Shown in pieces: positions 42,281 to 49,562 of a DNA stretch of 64,000 nucleotides. The translations under genes were made by a program, and so were the position numbers. The first letter of the stretch is position 1. The number at the start of each line of letters is the position of its first letter. Origin of the DNA: Streptomyces lomondensis (GTDB lineage: Bacteria > Actinomycetota > Actinomycetes > Streptomycetales > Streptomycetaceae); assembly GCF_014651035.1 (NCBI RefSeq), contig NZ_BMWC01000008.1:62001-126000 (forward strand). The letters run 5' to 3'. The notes beneath the pieces were generated by a model. The model was not told the origin of the DNA. It did not search any database and saw only the letters and a list, made by a program, of their open reading frames with translations.

Positions 42281-45200
42281 TCACTGGAAGGATGGGACAG
42301 ACAGGGACTGTTCCGCCCAGATGGTCTTGCCCGTGGCGCCCTGGCGGGTGCCCCAGCGCTCGGTCAGCTGGGCGACGAGGAGCAGGCCCCGGCCGCCCTC
42401 GTCGTAGCTGCGGGCGCGCCGCAGGTGGGGGGCGGTGTTGCCGCCGTCGGAGACCTCGCAGATGAGGGTGGTGTCGTGGATCAGGCGGAGCTGGATCGGC
42501 GGCTCGGCGTGGCGGATGGCGTTGGTGACGAGTTCGCTGACGACCAGTTCCGTGACGAAGACGGCGTCGGACAGCCCCCACCGCTCCAGTTGCGCCACCA
42601 CGTCCTTGCGGGTCTGGGCGACCGCGGACGGGTCGTCGGGGACCGCCCAGGTGGCGACCTGGTTCGCGTCGAGCGCGCGGGTACGGGCGATGAGCAGGGC
42701 CACGTCGTCGGACGGCCGCTGCGGCTGCGGCAGCAGGTCGGCGAGCACCCTGTCGCACAGCGCGTCCAGCGAGGGGGCCGGGCGGGCGAGGGCCTCCCGC
42801 AGCCGGTGGACGCCGTCGTCGAGGTCACGGTCGCGGGTCTCGATCAGACCGTTGGTGTAGAGCGCGAGCAGGCTGCCCTCGGGGAGTTCCACCTCGGTGG
42901 CCTCGTACGGCAGCCCGCCCACGCCGAGCGGGGGCGCGGCCGGGAGCCCGACGAGTCCGACAGTGCCGTCGGGACTCACCACGGCCGGCACGGGGTGCCC
43001 GGCACCGGCGAGGCAGCAGCGGCGTGACACGGGGTCGTAAACGACGTACAGGCAGGTCGCGCCTACGTCGCCGGAGGTCTCGGCGTAGCCGGCGGGCTCG
43101 GGGTAACGGTAGGTCTCGGCGTAGCCGGCGGGCTCCGGGTACCGGTAGGTCTCGGCGTAGACGGCCTGGTCCGGGGTCTCGTCGGTCTCGGCGTAGCCGG
43201 CCTGGTCCGGGGTCCCGGAGATCTCCGCGGGTCCGGAAGTGTCCGCGGGCCAGGAGGTCTCCGCGTGCCCGGAGGCGTCCGCGGGCGCCACAGGGGCAGC
43301 GTGCCCGGAGGCGTCCGCGGGCGCCGCGGGTCCAGCGCGGCCCGAAGCGTCCGCGGGCCCGGAAGTCTCCACATGCCCGAAGCCCTCCGCAGGCGCCGCA
43401 GGTCCAGCACGCCCAGAGCCATCCACAGGCGCCGCGGGTCCAGCGCGCCCAGAGGCATCCGCACCAGGCGCCGCGGGTCCAGCGCGCCCCGAAACGTCCG
43501 CGTGCCCGGAAGTCTCCGCGTGCCCGAAGGCCTCCGCAGGCGCCGCAGATGCAGCACGCCCAGAGCCATCCACAGGCGCCGCGGGTCCAGCGCGCCCAGA
43601 GGCATCCGCACCAGGCGCCGCGGGTCCAGCGCGCCCCGAAACGTCCGCGTGCCCGGAAGTCTCCGCGTGCCCGAAGGCCTCCGCAGGCGCCGCAGATGCA
43701 GCACGCCCAGAGCCATCCGCAGGCGCCACAGGTGCGGCTCGCCCAGAGGCATCCGCAGGCGCCGCAGGCGCAGCGGATCCGGCCGCCGCCCCGCCCCGGG
43801 CGTCCCCGTCCTCCTCCTCCGTGCTCAGGCGGGCCACGAGGTCGTCGAGGTGGGTGAGGAGTTCGTCGCAGGGCAGGTCGATGTCGGCGAGGGTGCGTAC
43901 GGCCGTGCGCAGTCGGCCCATGGTCGCCGAGGCGTGCAGCCCGTGGCCCACGACGTCGCCGACGACCAGCGCCACCCGCGCCCCGGACAGCGGGATGACG
44001 TCGAACCAGTCCCCGCCGACGCCGGCGTGCGCGCCGGCCGGCAGATAGCGGGAGGCGACCTCGACCGCGGCCTGCCGGGGCAGCCGCTGCGGCAGCAGGC
44101 TGCGCTGGAGGGTGACCGCCGTGGCGCGCTCACGGCTGTAGCGGCGGGCGTTGTCGATGCTGACCGCCGCCCGCGCCGCGAGTTCCCCGGCCAGGACCTG
44201 GTCGTCGTGCCGGAAGGGCTCGGGGGTGCGGTACCGGACGAAGAAGGCGACTCCCAGGGTAGTGCCGCGGGCAGCCAGCGGCACGGTCATCACCGAGTGG
44301 ATGCCGAGCGTCCGGACGCGGGCGGCACGGGCCGGGTCGTACGCCGGCCAGCCGGTGACCGCCGCGTCGGTCACCGCGTGCACGGCGGGCCGTCCGGTGC
44401 GCATGCTCTCGAAGGGCGCCGAGCCCTCCGGGTAGGACTCCACCCGCCCGATCGGCCCGACCGCCTCCGGGACACCGGGCGTCACCGACCGCAGGGCAAC
44501 CCGCCGCAGCAGCAGCGGCCCGTCGGCCGGAACCCGGTGCGCGGGCGGTTCGTGCAGGTCGTCCAGCTCGGCCAGGAGATCGACGCTGACGAAGTCGGCC
44601 AGCACCGGGACGGTCACGTCCGCGAGTTCCTGGGCCGTGCGCGTCACGTCGAGCGTGCTGCCGATGCGCCGGCCGGCCTCGGCGATCAGCTGGAGCCGCT
44701 TGCGGGCCCAGAACTGCTCCGTCATGTCGTGCGCGGAGAGGCAGACGCCCCGGATCGTGCCCTCCTCGTCGCGCAGCGCGGACGTGAAGACCGACCAGGC
44801 GTGCTCGTGGTCCTCACCCGGGGCGCGCAGGTAGTTCTCGTCGTACTGCGGCTCCCCGGTCCGCAGCACCCGGGCCATGCTGAGTTCCGCCCGGACACCG
44901 GCGTCGTTGTCGACGATCTCGCAGACGCGCAGCCCCCGCATCTCCTCCTCGGTGAGCGCGACGGAGCGCTCCATGTCCGCGTTGGCCCGGCGCAGCCGCA
45001 GCCGGGTGTCGTAGAGCGCCAGGGCGCAGCACGGGGACTGGGCGAAGCTCCAGCTCACCAGGGCGTCGTCGAGGTCGGGCCGCGGCTGCTCGCCGGTCAG
45101 GGCCGAGACGATGAGCCAGGCGGGGGCGCCGGTGCCGGGTTCCCGGTGGTGGGCGAGGAGCCTGACCGTCAGCTTCCGGCCGTCCCGGTGCCGGAGCGCG

Positions 45201-45481
45201 ACGTCGCCGTTCCAGCGGGGCAGCCCGGCGAGGGCGGGCATGCCGCCGCGCACCGGGATCGGCTCGGCCAGCAGATCCGCGGCGCGGCGGCCGGTCATCT
45301 GCCCGGCGGAGTACCCGAGGAGCCGCTCGGCGCCCGCGTTCCAGCCCGTCACCGTGCCGCGGTCGTCGAGGGTGACGCGGGCGGTGAGGGCTTCGCCGAC
45401 GAGGGCTTCGAGGGTCTCGGGCCCTTCTCCGGACGACCGGGTGGCCCGGCCGAGGGTGACGGGCTGCTCCATGTCGGTCAT
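42281..45481 (-). CDS. PAS-GAF-SpoIIE phosphatase-HATPase regulatory protein
   Basis: The 1066-residue protein has two PAS domains (about 20-130 and 150-265), a GAF domain (about 285-460), and a SpoIIE/PP2C phosphatase (starts near 470; RTAVRTLADIDLPCDELLTHLDDLVARL, later GATCLYVVYDPVSRRC). The C-terminal anti-sigma-type HATPase (about 930-1066) has ELVVSELVTNAIRHA. It probably controls a SigB-type sigma factor through anti-anti-sigma dephosphorylation and kinase activity. The phosphatase domain is interrupted at about 555-800 by a Gly/Ala/Ser/Pro repeat insert containing a perfect 147-bp tandem duplication, then a YAETYRYPEPAG repeat. ATG 45481 was preferred over one 14 codons upstream. Confidence 0.88.
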   Translation of the reverse strand: MTDMEQPVTLGRATRSSGEGPETLEALVGEALTARVTLDDRGTVTGWNAGAERLLGYSAGQMTGRRAADLLAEPIPVRGGMPALAGLPRWNGDVALRHRDGRKLTVRLLAHHREPGTGAPAWLIVSALTGEQPRPDLDDALVSWSFAQSPCCALALYDTRLRLRRANADMERSVALTEEEMRGLRVCEIVDNDAGVRAELSMARVLRTGEPQYDENYLRAPGEDHEHAWSVFTSALRDEEGTIRGVCLSAHDMTEQFWARKRLQLIAEAGRRIGSTLDVTRTAQELADVTVPVLADFVSVDLLAELDDLHEPPAHRVPADGPLLLRRVALRSVTPGVPEAVGPIGRVESYPEGSAPFESMRTGRPAVHAVTDAAVTGWPAYDPARAARVRTLGIHSVMTVPLAARGTTLGVAFFVRYRTPEPFRHDDQVLAGELAARAAVSIDNARRYSRERATAVTLQRSLLPQRLPRQAAVEVASRYLPAGAHAGVGGDWFDVIPLSGARVALVVGDVVGHGLHASATMGRLRTAVRTLADIDLPCDELLTHLDDLVARLSTEEEDGDARGGAAAGSAAPAAPADASGRAAPVAPADGSGRAASAAPAEAFGHAETSGHADVSGRAGPAAPGADASGRAGPAAPVDGSGRAASAAPAEAFGHAETSGHADVSGRAGPAAPGADASGRAGPAAPVDGSGRAGPAAPAEGFGHVETSGPADASGRAGPAAPADASGHAAPVAPADASGHAETSWPADTSGPAEISGTPDQAGYAETDETPDQAVYAETYRYPEPAGYAETYRYPEPAGYAETSGDVGATCLYVVYDPVSRRCCLAGAGHPVPAVVSPDGTVGLVGLPAAPPLGVGGLPYEATEVELPEGSLLALYTNGLIETRDRDLDDGVHRLREALARPAPSLDALCDRVLADLLPQPQRPSDDVALLIARTRALDANQVATWAVPDDPSAVAQTRKDVVAQLERWGLSDAVFVTELVVSELVTNAIRHAEPPIQLRLIHDTTLICEVSDGGNTAPHLRRARSYDEGGRGLLLVAQLTERWGTRQGATGKTIWAEQSLSVPSFQ
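43408..43701. repeat. perfect 147-bp tandem repeat (two copies) inside the SpoIIE-type gene
   Basis: Copies at 43408-43554 and 43555-43701 appear identical, and the period of 147 bases is exactly 49 codons, so the frame is kept. Weaker related units extend on both sides (about 43240-43790). Each unit encodes Gly-Arg-Ala, Ala-Ala-Pro and Ser-Gly-His-Ala motifs. The repetition lies in a region that should be a surface loop of the phosphatase domain. Confidence 0.9.
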
Positions 45482-45640
45482 CTCACTCTCACGGGGAATC
45501 AGGCAAACCCCAGATATATGCAATTATCTCCTGTTTACCCTGATTGCGGGGGCTTCACCGTCCTCGGCCGCCCGGCAGGAGGGCCTGCCGCCGCCCGGCT
45601 GGGGAGCCTGCCGACGACCGGCCCGGGTAACCGCTCCCCC

Positions 45641-46612
45641 ATGGGCGAGATCCTCGTGGGCACGTGTTCCTGGACCGACCGGGCGCTGGTCGGCAGCGGC
45701 TGGTATCCGCCGGGTCGGCGGGACGCCGAGGGGCGGTTACGGCACTACGCCGAGCAATTCCCGGTCGTCGAGGTCGACGCGTCGTACTACGCGCTGCCGA
45801 GCGAGCGGAACAGCCTGTTGTGGGCCGAGCGGACACCGGACGGGTTCGTGTTCGACGTGAAGGCGTTCTCGCTGCTGACGGGGCATCCCACCCGGGAGGC
45901 GGTGATGCCGGGCGGGCTGCCGCCCGACCCCCGGGACCCGGCGGTGCTGGACGAGGTGTGGGCCAGGTTCGTCGCGGCGATCGAGCCGCTGCGGCGGGCC
46001 GGGCGGCTCGGGAGCGTGCTGTTCCAGTTCCCGCCCTGGTTCCGGCCCGGACAGCGGGCGGAGGCGTTCCTCGGGGAGTGCGCCGAGCGGACGCGGGGGT
46101 GGCCCGTCGCCGTGGAGTTCCGGCATCCGGCGTGGTGGGAGCCGGGCCGGGCCGAGGCGACGTGCGCGCTGCTCGCCCGGTACGGCATGGCCGCGGTCGC
46201 CGTCGACATGACGCAGACGCTGCCCTCCTCCGTACCGCCCGCGACCCCGGTGACCTCGCCCCGGCTGGCCGTCGTACGGTTCCACGGCCGCAGCACCGCC
46301 TGGGGGACCGGCAGCAAGGAGGACCGGTTCCGGTACGCGTACGGCGAGGACGAACTCGCCGAGTGGCTGCCCCGGGTGCGACGGCTGGCGGAGCGGGCCG
46401 AGCAGGTCCATGTCCTGTTCAACAACTGCTGCGGCGACGCCGCCGTATGCGCCGCCGAGACCATGACCCGGCTGCTCGACGGCGACCTGCCGACGGCGGC
46501 TCCGACGCTGCCTAGGGCACGATCCGCACCTTCTTCTCCACCGTCACCTGGTCCACCTCCGACACCCGCACGGTCGTCTTCATCGTCCACGTCCCGGGAA
46601 GGGGCAGGTTGA
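45641..46612 (+). CDS. DUF72 domain protein
   Basis: The 323-residue protein starts MGEILVGTCSWTDRALVGSGWYPPG. DUF72 motifs are clear: VEVDASYYALPSERN, FVFDVKAFSLLTGHPTR, SVLFQFPPWFRP, VAVEFRHPAWW, and the C-terminal HVLFNNCCGDAAVCAA. These form a TIM-barrel-like fold of unknown activity. The last ~35 residues are Pro/Ser-rich (TAAPTLPRARSAPSSPPSP...) and overlap the 3' end of the convergent copper gene by 101 bp. The true stop may be genuine, or a stop upstream may have been lost. It is divergent from the SpoIIE-type gene. Confidence 0.85.
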   Translation: MGEILVGTCSWTDRALVGSGWYPPGRRDAEGRLRHYAEQFPVVEVDASYYALPSERNSLLWAERTPDGFVFDVKAFSLLTGHPTREAVMPGGLPPDPRDPAVLDEVWARFVAAIEPLRRAGRLGSVLFQFPPWFRPGQRAEAFLGECAERTRGWPVAVEFRHPAWWEPGRAEATCALLARYGMAAVAVDMTQTLPSSVPPATPVTSPRLAVVRFHGRSTAWGTGSKEDRFRYAYGEDELAEWLPRVRRLAERAEQVHVLFNNCCGDAAVCAAETMTRLLDGDLPTAAPTLPRARSAPSSPPSPGPPPTPARSSSSSTSREGAG

Positions 46613-48344
46613 CGGCGTTGGCACCCCAGTAGCCGCCCTGGTCGGTGACTTCGGCGTCGATCGGGCCGATCTTCCGGGAGGGGAGGCTGAAGGTGATGCG
46701 GATCTCGGGGACGACGACCAGCCCCGTGTCGGCGCCGTAGACCACGGCCTGCACGCCGTTCTCGCCGACCCGGGCCGGGTCCAGCGTGACCTGCACCTTG
46801 CCGCGGCCGGTCACGGAGCCCAGGCCCGTGTCGAAGGGCACGGTGGCCTGGGTCGTGGGCGGCAGCGCGCCCGCCGGGGCCTGCTGCGCCGCCTCGGCCT
46901 GGGCGCGGCCGGGCAGGGTCCCGGTGAGCACGGTCGTGATCAGCAACACCACGGCCGCGACGGCGACTTCGACGAGGACGGACCGGCGCAGGCCGCGGCG
47001 CAAAGTGTCCGGGGCATCCGGGTCGTCCGGGTCGTCCGGCGTCGGCTCAGGACTCTCCGGCTGCTCCGGTTCCGCCGGTGCCCCGACCGGCTGCGGGACC
47101 CGTGCCGGTACGGCGGCCCGGGCGGTGGCCGCCGGTGCGGCGATCCGCGCCGTCCAGCGCCGCGAGTACCCGGCCATCAGCAACAGCGCGGTCACCGCCA
47201 CGAGTTTGGCCAGCAGCAGCCTGCCGTACGACGTGCCGGTCAGCGCGGAGAGGGAGCCGAGGCCGCGCCAGGACTGGTAGAGGCCGGTGACGGCCAGGAC
47301 GGTCACCGAGGCGAACGCGATCCGGGAGAAGCGGGGCACGACCTCCGCCAGGTCCTCGCCGGACGAGCGGCGCAGGGTCAGCAGCAGCGCCACGAGGCCG
47401 CCGAGCCACACCCCGGTCGCCAGCAGGTGCAGCACCGATGACGTCATCGCCAGCGGCACCTGGATTCCGGCGGAGGCGTGCTCGGCCGCCGCCCAGGTCA
47501 GGGCCAGGCCGACGGCCAGGGCCGTGCCCACGGCGAGCGCGACGGGTTCCCGGCGGTCGCGGCGGTCACGGCGCCTCGACAGCCACACCAGGAAAGCGGC
47601 GGTCAGCAGGAGGACGACCAGCCGGGCGAGCAGGGCCAGGCCCGGGCGGCCGGTCAGGGTGCGGCCGAGGGCGTCGGCGTCGAAGGCGGTCGCCGGGCCG
47701 GCGCCTGCCTCGTAGGGGGCGCGGAGCAGGAGCAGGGCGGCCGTCGAGCCCAGCAGTGTCCACCAGGCCGCGACCACGGGGCGGCGCAGCGGGGACGTGT
47801 TCGCCGGTCGGCACAGCAGCGCGAACGCGACCGCGCCGACGAGCAGCGCGGCGGCGAGGTAGGCGAGGTAGCGGGCGGCGACGTGGAGGCCGGCGGTGAG
47901 CGGATCCTCGGGCGGGCCGGTGTCGACCTGGGCCGTCGTCGCGGAGCGTTTGCCCACGGAGAAGGTGAAGGCGCCGGAGACGGGGTGGCTGTCGGCGGAG
48001 ACCACCCGCCAGGCCACGGTGTAGGTGCCCTGGGCGAGCTTGCCAGGGAGGGCTACCCGGGCCGTGTCGGAGCGGTCGTCGGCGTGGACGGCCTCGCCGG
48101 TGGGGACGCGGCGCTGGTCCGGGCCGAAGACCCGGAAGGAGTCGTCGAGCAGGCCTACGGACTCGGTGAAGGTCAGGGTGACGTGGCGGGGGGCCTGCCG
48201 GGCGACGGATCCGTCGTCGGGGTCGGTGCTGCGGAGGGCGGCGTGGGCCGAGGCGGGGGTTGCTCCGCCGAGGAGCAGTACCAGCACGGTGCCGAGCAGC
48301 ACCAGGGCCTGGAATCGCCGGGGGTGTCCGACATTGCGCTCCAC
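46512..48344 (-). CDS. CopC-CopD fused copper protein
   Basis: The 610-residue protein has a signal peptide and an N-terminal CopC beta-barrel beginning at HAALRSTDPDDGSV after ASA, so the mature N-terminal His is a copper ligand. HPVSGAFTFSVG follows. The CopD-like membrane part has eight or more helices (about 155-410), followed by a Pro/Glu-rich linker, another membrane helix (VLVEVAVAAVVLLITTVLTG) and a C-terminal extracellular beta domain (YtkA/FixH-like, GTWTMKTTVRVSEVDQVTVEKKV). It probably takes up or handles copper at the membrane. GTG 48344 has GGAG upstream. The 3' end overlaps the convergent DUF72 gene. Confidence 0.88.
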   Translation of the reverse strand: MERNVGHPRRFQALVLLGTVLVLLLGGATPASAHAALRSTDPDDGSVARQAPRHVTLTFTESVGLLDDSFRVFGPDQRRVPTGEAVHADDRSDTARVALPGKLAQGTYTVAWRVVSADSHPVSGAFTFSVGKRSATTAQVDTGPPEDPLTAGLHVAARYLAYLAAALLVGAVAFALLCRPANTSPLRRPVVAAWWTLLGSTAALLLLRAPYEAGAGPATAFDADALGRTLTGRPGLALLARLVVLLLTAAFLVWLSRRRDRRDRREPVALAVGTALAVGLALTWAAAEHASAGIQVPLAMTSSVLHLLATGVWLGGLVALLLTLRRSSGEDLAEVVPRFSRIAFASVTVLAVTGLYQSWRGLGSLSALTGTSYGRLLLAKLVAVTALLLMAGYSRRWTARIAAPAATARAAVPARVPQPVGAPAEPEQPESPEPTPDDPDDPDAPDTLRRGLRRSVLVEVAVAAVVLLITTVLTGTLPGRAQAEAAQQAPAGALPPTTQATVPFDTGLGSVTGRGKVQVTLDPARVGENGVQAVVYGADTGLVVVPEIRITFSLPSRKIGPIDAEVTDQGGYWGANAVNLPLPGTWTMKTTVRVSEVDQVTVEKKVRIVP

Positions 48345-48440
48345 GTGGGTCTCCGGGGTCGGGCTGTACGGCTCCCGGTTATGTACGGATGGGAGTTGTG
48401 TAGCGCTCAGCGGGGAGGGTGGTGTCTGTTGTGCGGCGGC

Positions 48441-48484
48441 TGCGGGTTGTGGGGGGTTGTTCGCGCAGTTCCCCGCGCCCCTAA
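48441..48484. repeat. widespread Streptomyces intergenic repeat (CGCAGTTCCCCGCGCCCC core)
   Basis: The stretch contains GGTTGTTCGCGCAGTTCC followed by CCGCGCCCCT, a repeat I recognise from many Streptomyces intergenic regions. It overlaps the last codons or stop of the cupin gene on the minus strand. Copies of this element typically occur near gene ends. Confidence 0.6.
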
Positions 48485-48957
48485 GAAGGTCGGGAAAGTC
48501 CTGCGATCTTGTCAGCCACTGCCGGATAGCTCGCCGCCAACTCCTCCGCGTCTCCGTGTTCGTAGCCCTGGAACGTGAAGCCGGGCGCCATCGTGCAGCC
48601 GAACAGAGTCCACGCCCCGCCCTCGGTCACCCTGCCGCCCATCCACGTGCCCGCCGGGACCGTGAACTGGACGTGCTGGCCGTGCAGGACGTCCGGGCCC
48701 AGTACCACCGTCCGGGTGCTTCCGTCCGGGGCGAGCAGGAGGAGCTCCAGGGGATCGCCCTGGTAGAAGTGCCAGATCTCGTCCGTGGGCAGGCGGTGGA
48801 GGGCGGAGAAGTCGTCCGCGGTGAGGAGCGCGACGATCGCCGTGCCCTCCGGTCTGCCGTCGGGGCGTTCGGGGCCGGCCCAGGTCTGGCGGAACAGGCC
48901 GCCCTCGCGGGGGATCGGCTCCAGGCCGTAGTGGGCGATGAGGTCGTCGGGCGTCAC
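48481..48957 (-). CDS. DUF985-type cupin protein
   Basis: The 158-residue protein starts MTPDDLIAHYGLEPIPREGGLFRQTW. It carries the DUF985 cupin_5 pattern: LHRLPTDEIWHFYQGDPLELLLL, VLHGQHVQFTVPAGTWMGG and FGCTMAPGFTFQGYEHGD, with conserved His and Glu positions for a metal. The enzymatic role is not established. Its GTG overlaps the stop of the acetyltransferase gene, so the three minus-strand genes here are co-translated. Confidence 0.88.
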   Translation of the reverse strand: MTPDDLIAHYGLEPIPREGGLFRQTWAGPERPDGRPEGTAIVALLTADDFSALHRLPTDEIWHFYQGDPLELLLLAPDGSTRTVVLGPDVLHGQHVQFTVPAGTWMGGRVTEGGAWTLFGCTMAPGFTFQGYEHGDAEELAASYPAVADKIAGLSRPS

Positions 48958-49562
48958 GCGGGGAAGAGTATCTCCCGGTCGAGGAAGGCGAGCTGGGCCT
49001 TCTTCTCCGGCAGGTACACGTCCGGGAGGTCGATCTCCGGCAGGACGACCACCGGTCCCGCCCGGAAGCCCTGCTTGAGGAAACGGGCGATCGCCTTCTC
49101 GTTGCGCACGTCCGGGTCGACGACGATCCGCCGGCGGTCCAGGCCGAGCAGGACGTACTCGGCGACGGCGGTCACCAGCCCGGCGGTCCAGCCGGGCCGC
49201 ACGCCGTCCGGCCCGGCGGGTGCGAGCAGCAGGTGGACGCCGATGTCGCCGGGCCGGACGTCGTAGCAGTCGCCGACGCGGTCGGCCTCCGGCTCGTAGG
49301 TCTGGAGGAGCCCGACCGGGTCGCCGTCCCGGACGACGAGGAAGGCGTGGTGGGTGGTGAGTGTGTCCATGTGGGCGTAGATCTCGGCGACCTGCCGCTC
49401 GGTGAGGCCGGTCATGCCCCAGAAGACGGCCCGGTCCTCGCTCACCCAGCGGTGCACCGTCCCGGCGTCGGCCCGCGGGTCCAGCGGCAGGACGCGAACG
49501 GTGCCGAAGCCGTCGGCCACCTGCTGGTGGACGGCCGTGCGGGAGGCGTACGGGTCAGACAT
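48954..49562 (-). CDS. AlcB/IucB-type siderophore acetyltransferase (GNAT)
   Basis: The 202-residue GNAT protein has the siderophore-acyltransferase pattern: VHRWVSEDRAVFWGM, FLVVRDGDPVGLLQTYEP, GDIGVHLLLAPAG, RRIVVDPDVRNEKAIARFLKQGF, and LPDVYLPEKKAQLAFLDRE. This is the family of IucB and AlcB enzymes that acylate hydroxylamine groups during hydroxamate siderophore assembly. It is the middle gene of the iron-box-controlled operon, between the acylase and the cupin. From memory it corresponds to the desH-like enzyme in some desferrioxamine loci. Confidence 0.85.
   Translation of the reverse strand: MSDPYASRTAVHQQVADGFGTVRVLPLDPRADAGTVHRWVSEDRAVFWGMTGLTERQVAEIYAHMDTLTTHHAFLVVRDGDPVGLLQTYEPEADRVGDCYDVRPGDIGVHLLLAPAGPDGVRPGWTAGLVTAVAEYVLLGLDRRRIVVDPDVRNEKAIARFLKQGFRAGPVVVLPEIDLPDVYLPEKKAQLAFLDREILFPA

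Noticed and set aside
43240-43790. CRISPR-like appearance of the repeated block
   Set aside because: Repeats are directly adjacent coding units of 147 bp in frame, with no spacers, leader or cas genes.
43265-46612. A 1115-residue plus-strand frame that fuses the repeat region with the DUF72 gene
   Set aside because: The part before 45641 is antisense to the SpoIIE-type gene, including its repeats. Only the DUF72 part from 45641 is real.
48441-48484. Novel regulatory element before the copper gene
   Set aside because: The sequence is a dispersed Streptomyces repeat rather than a locus-specific operator.
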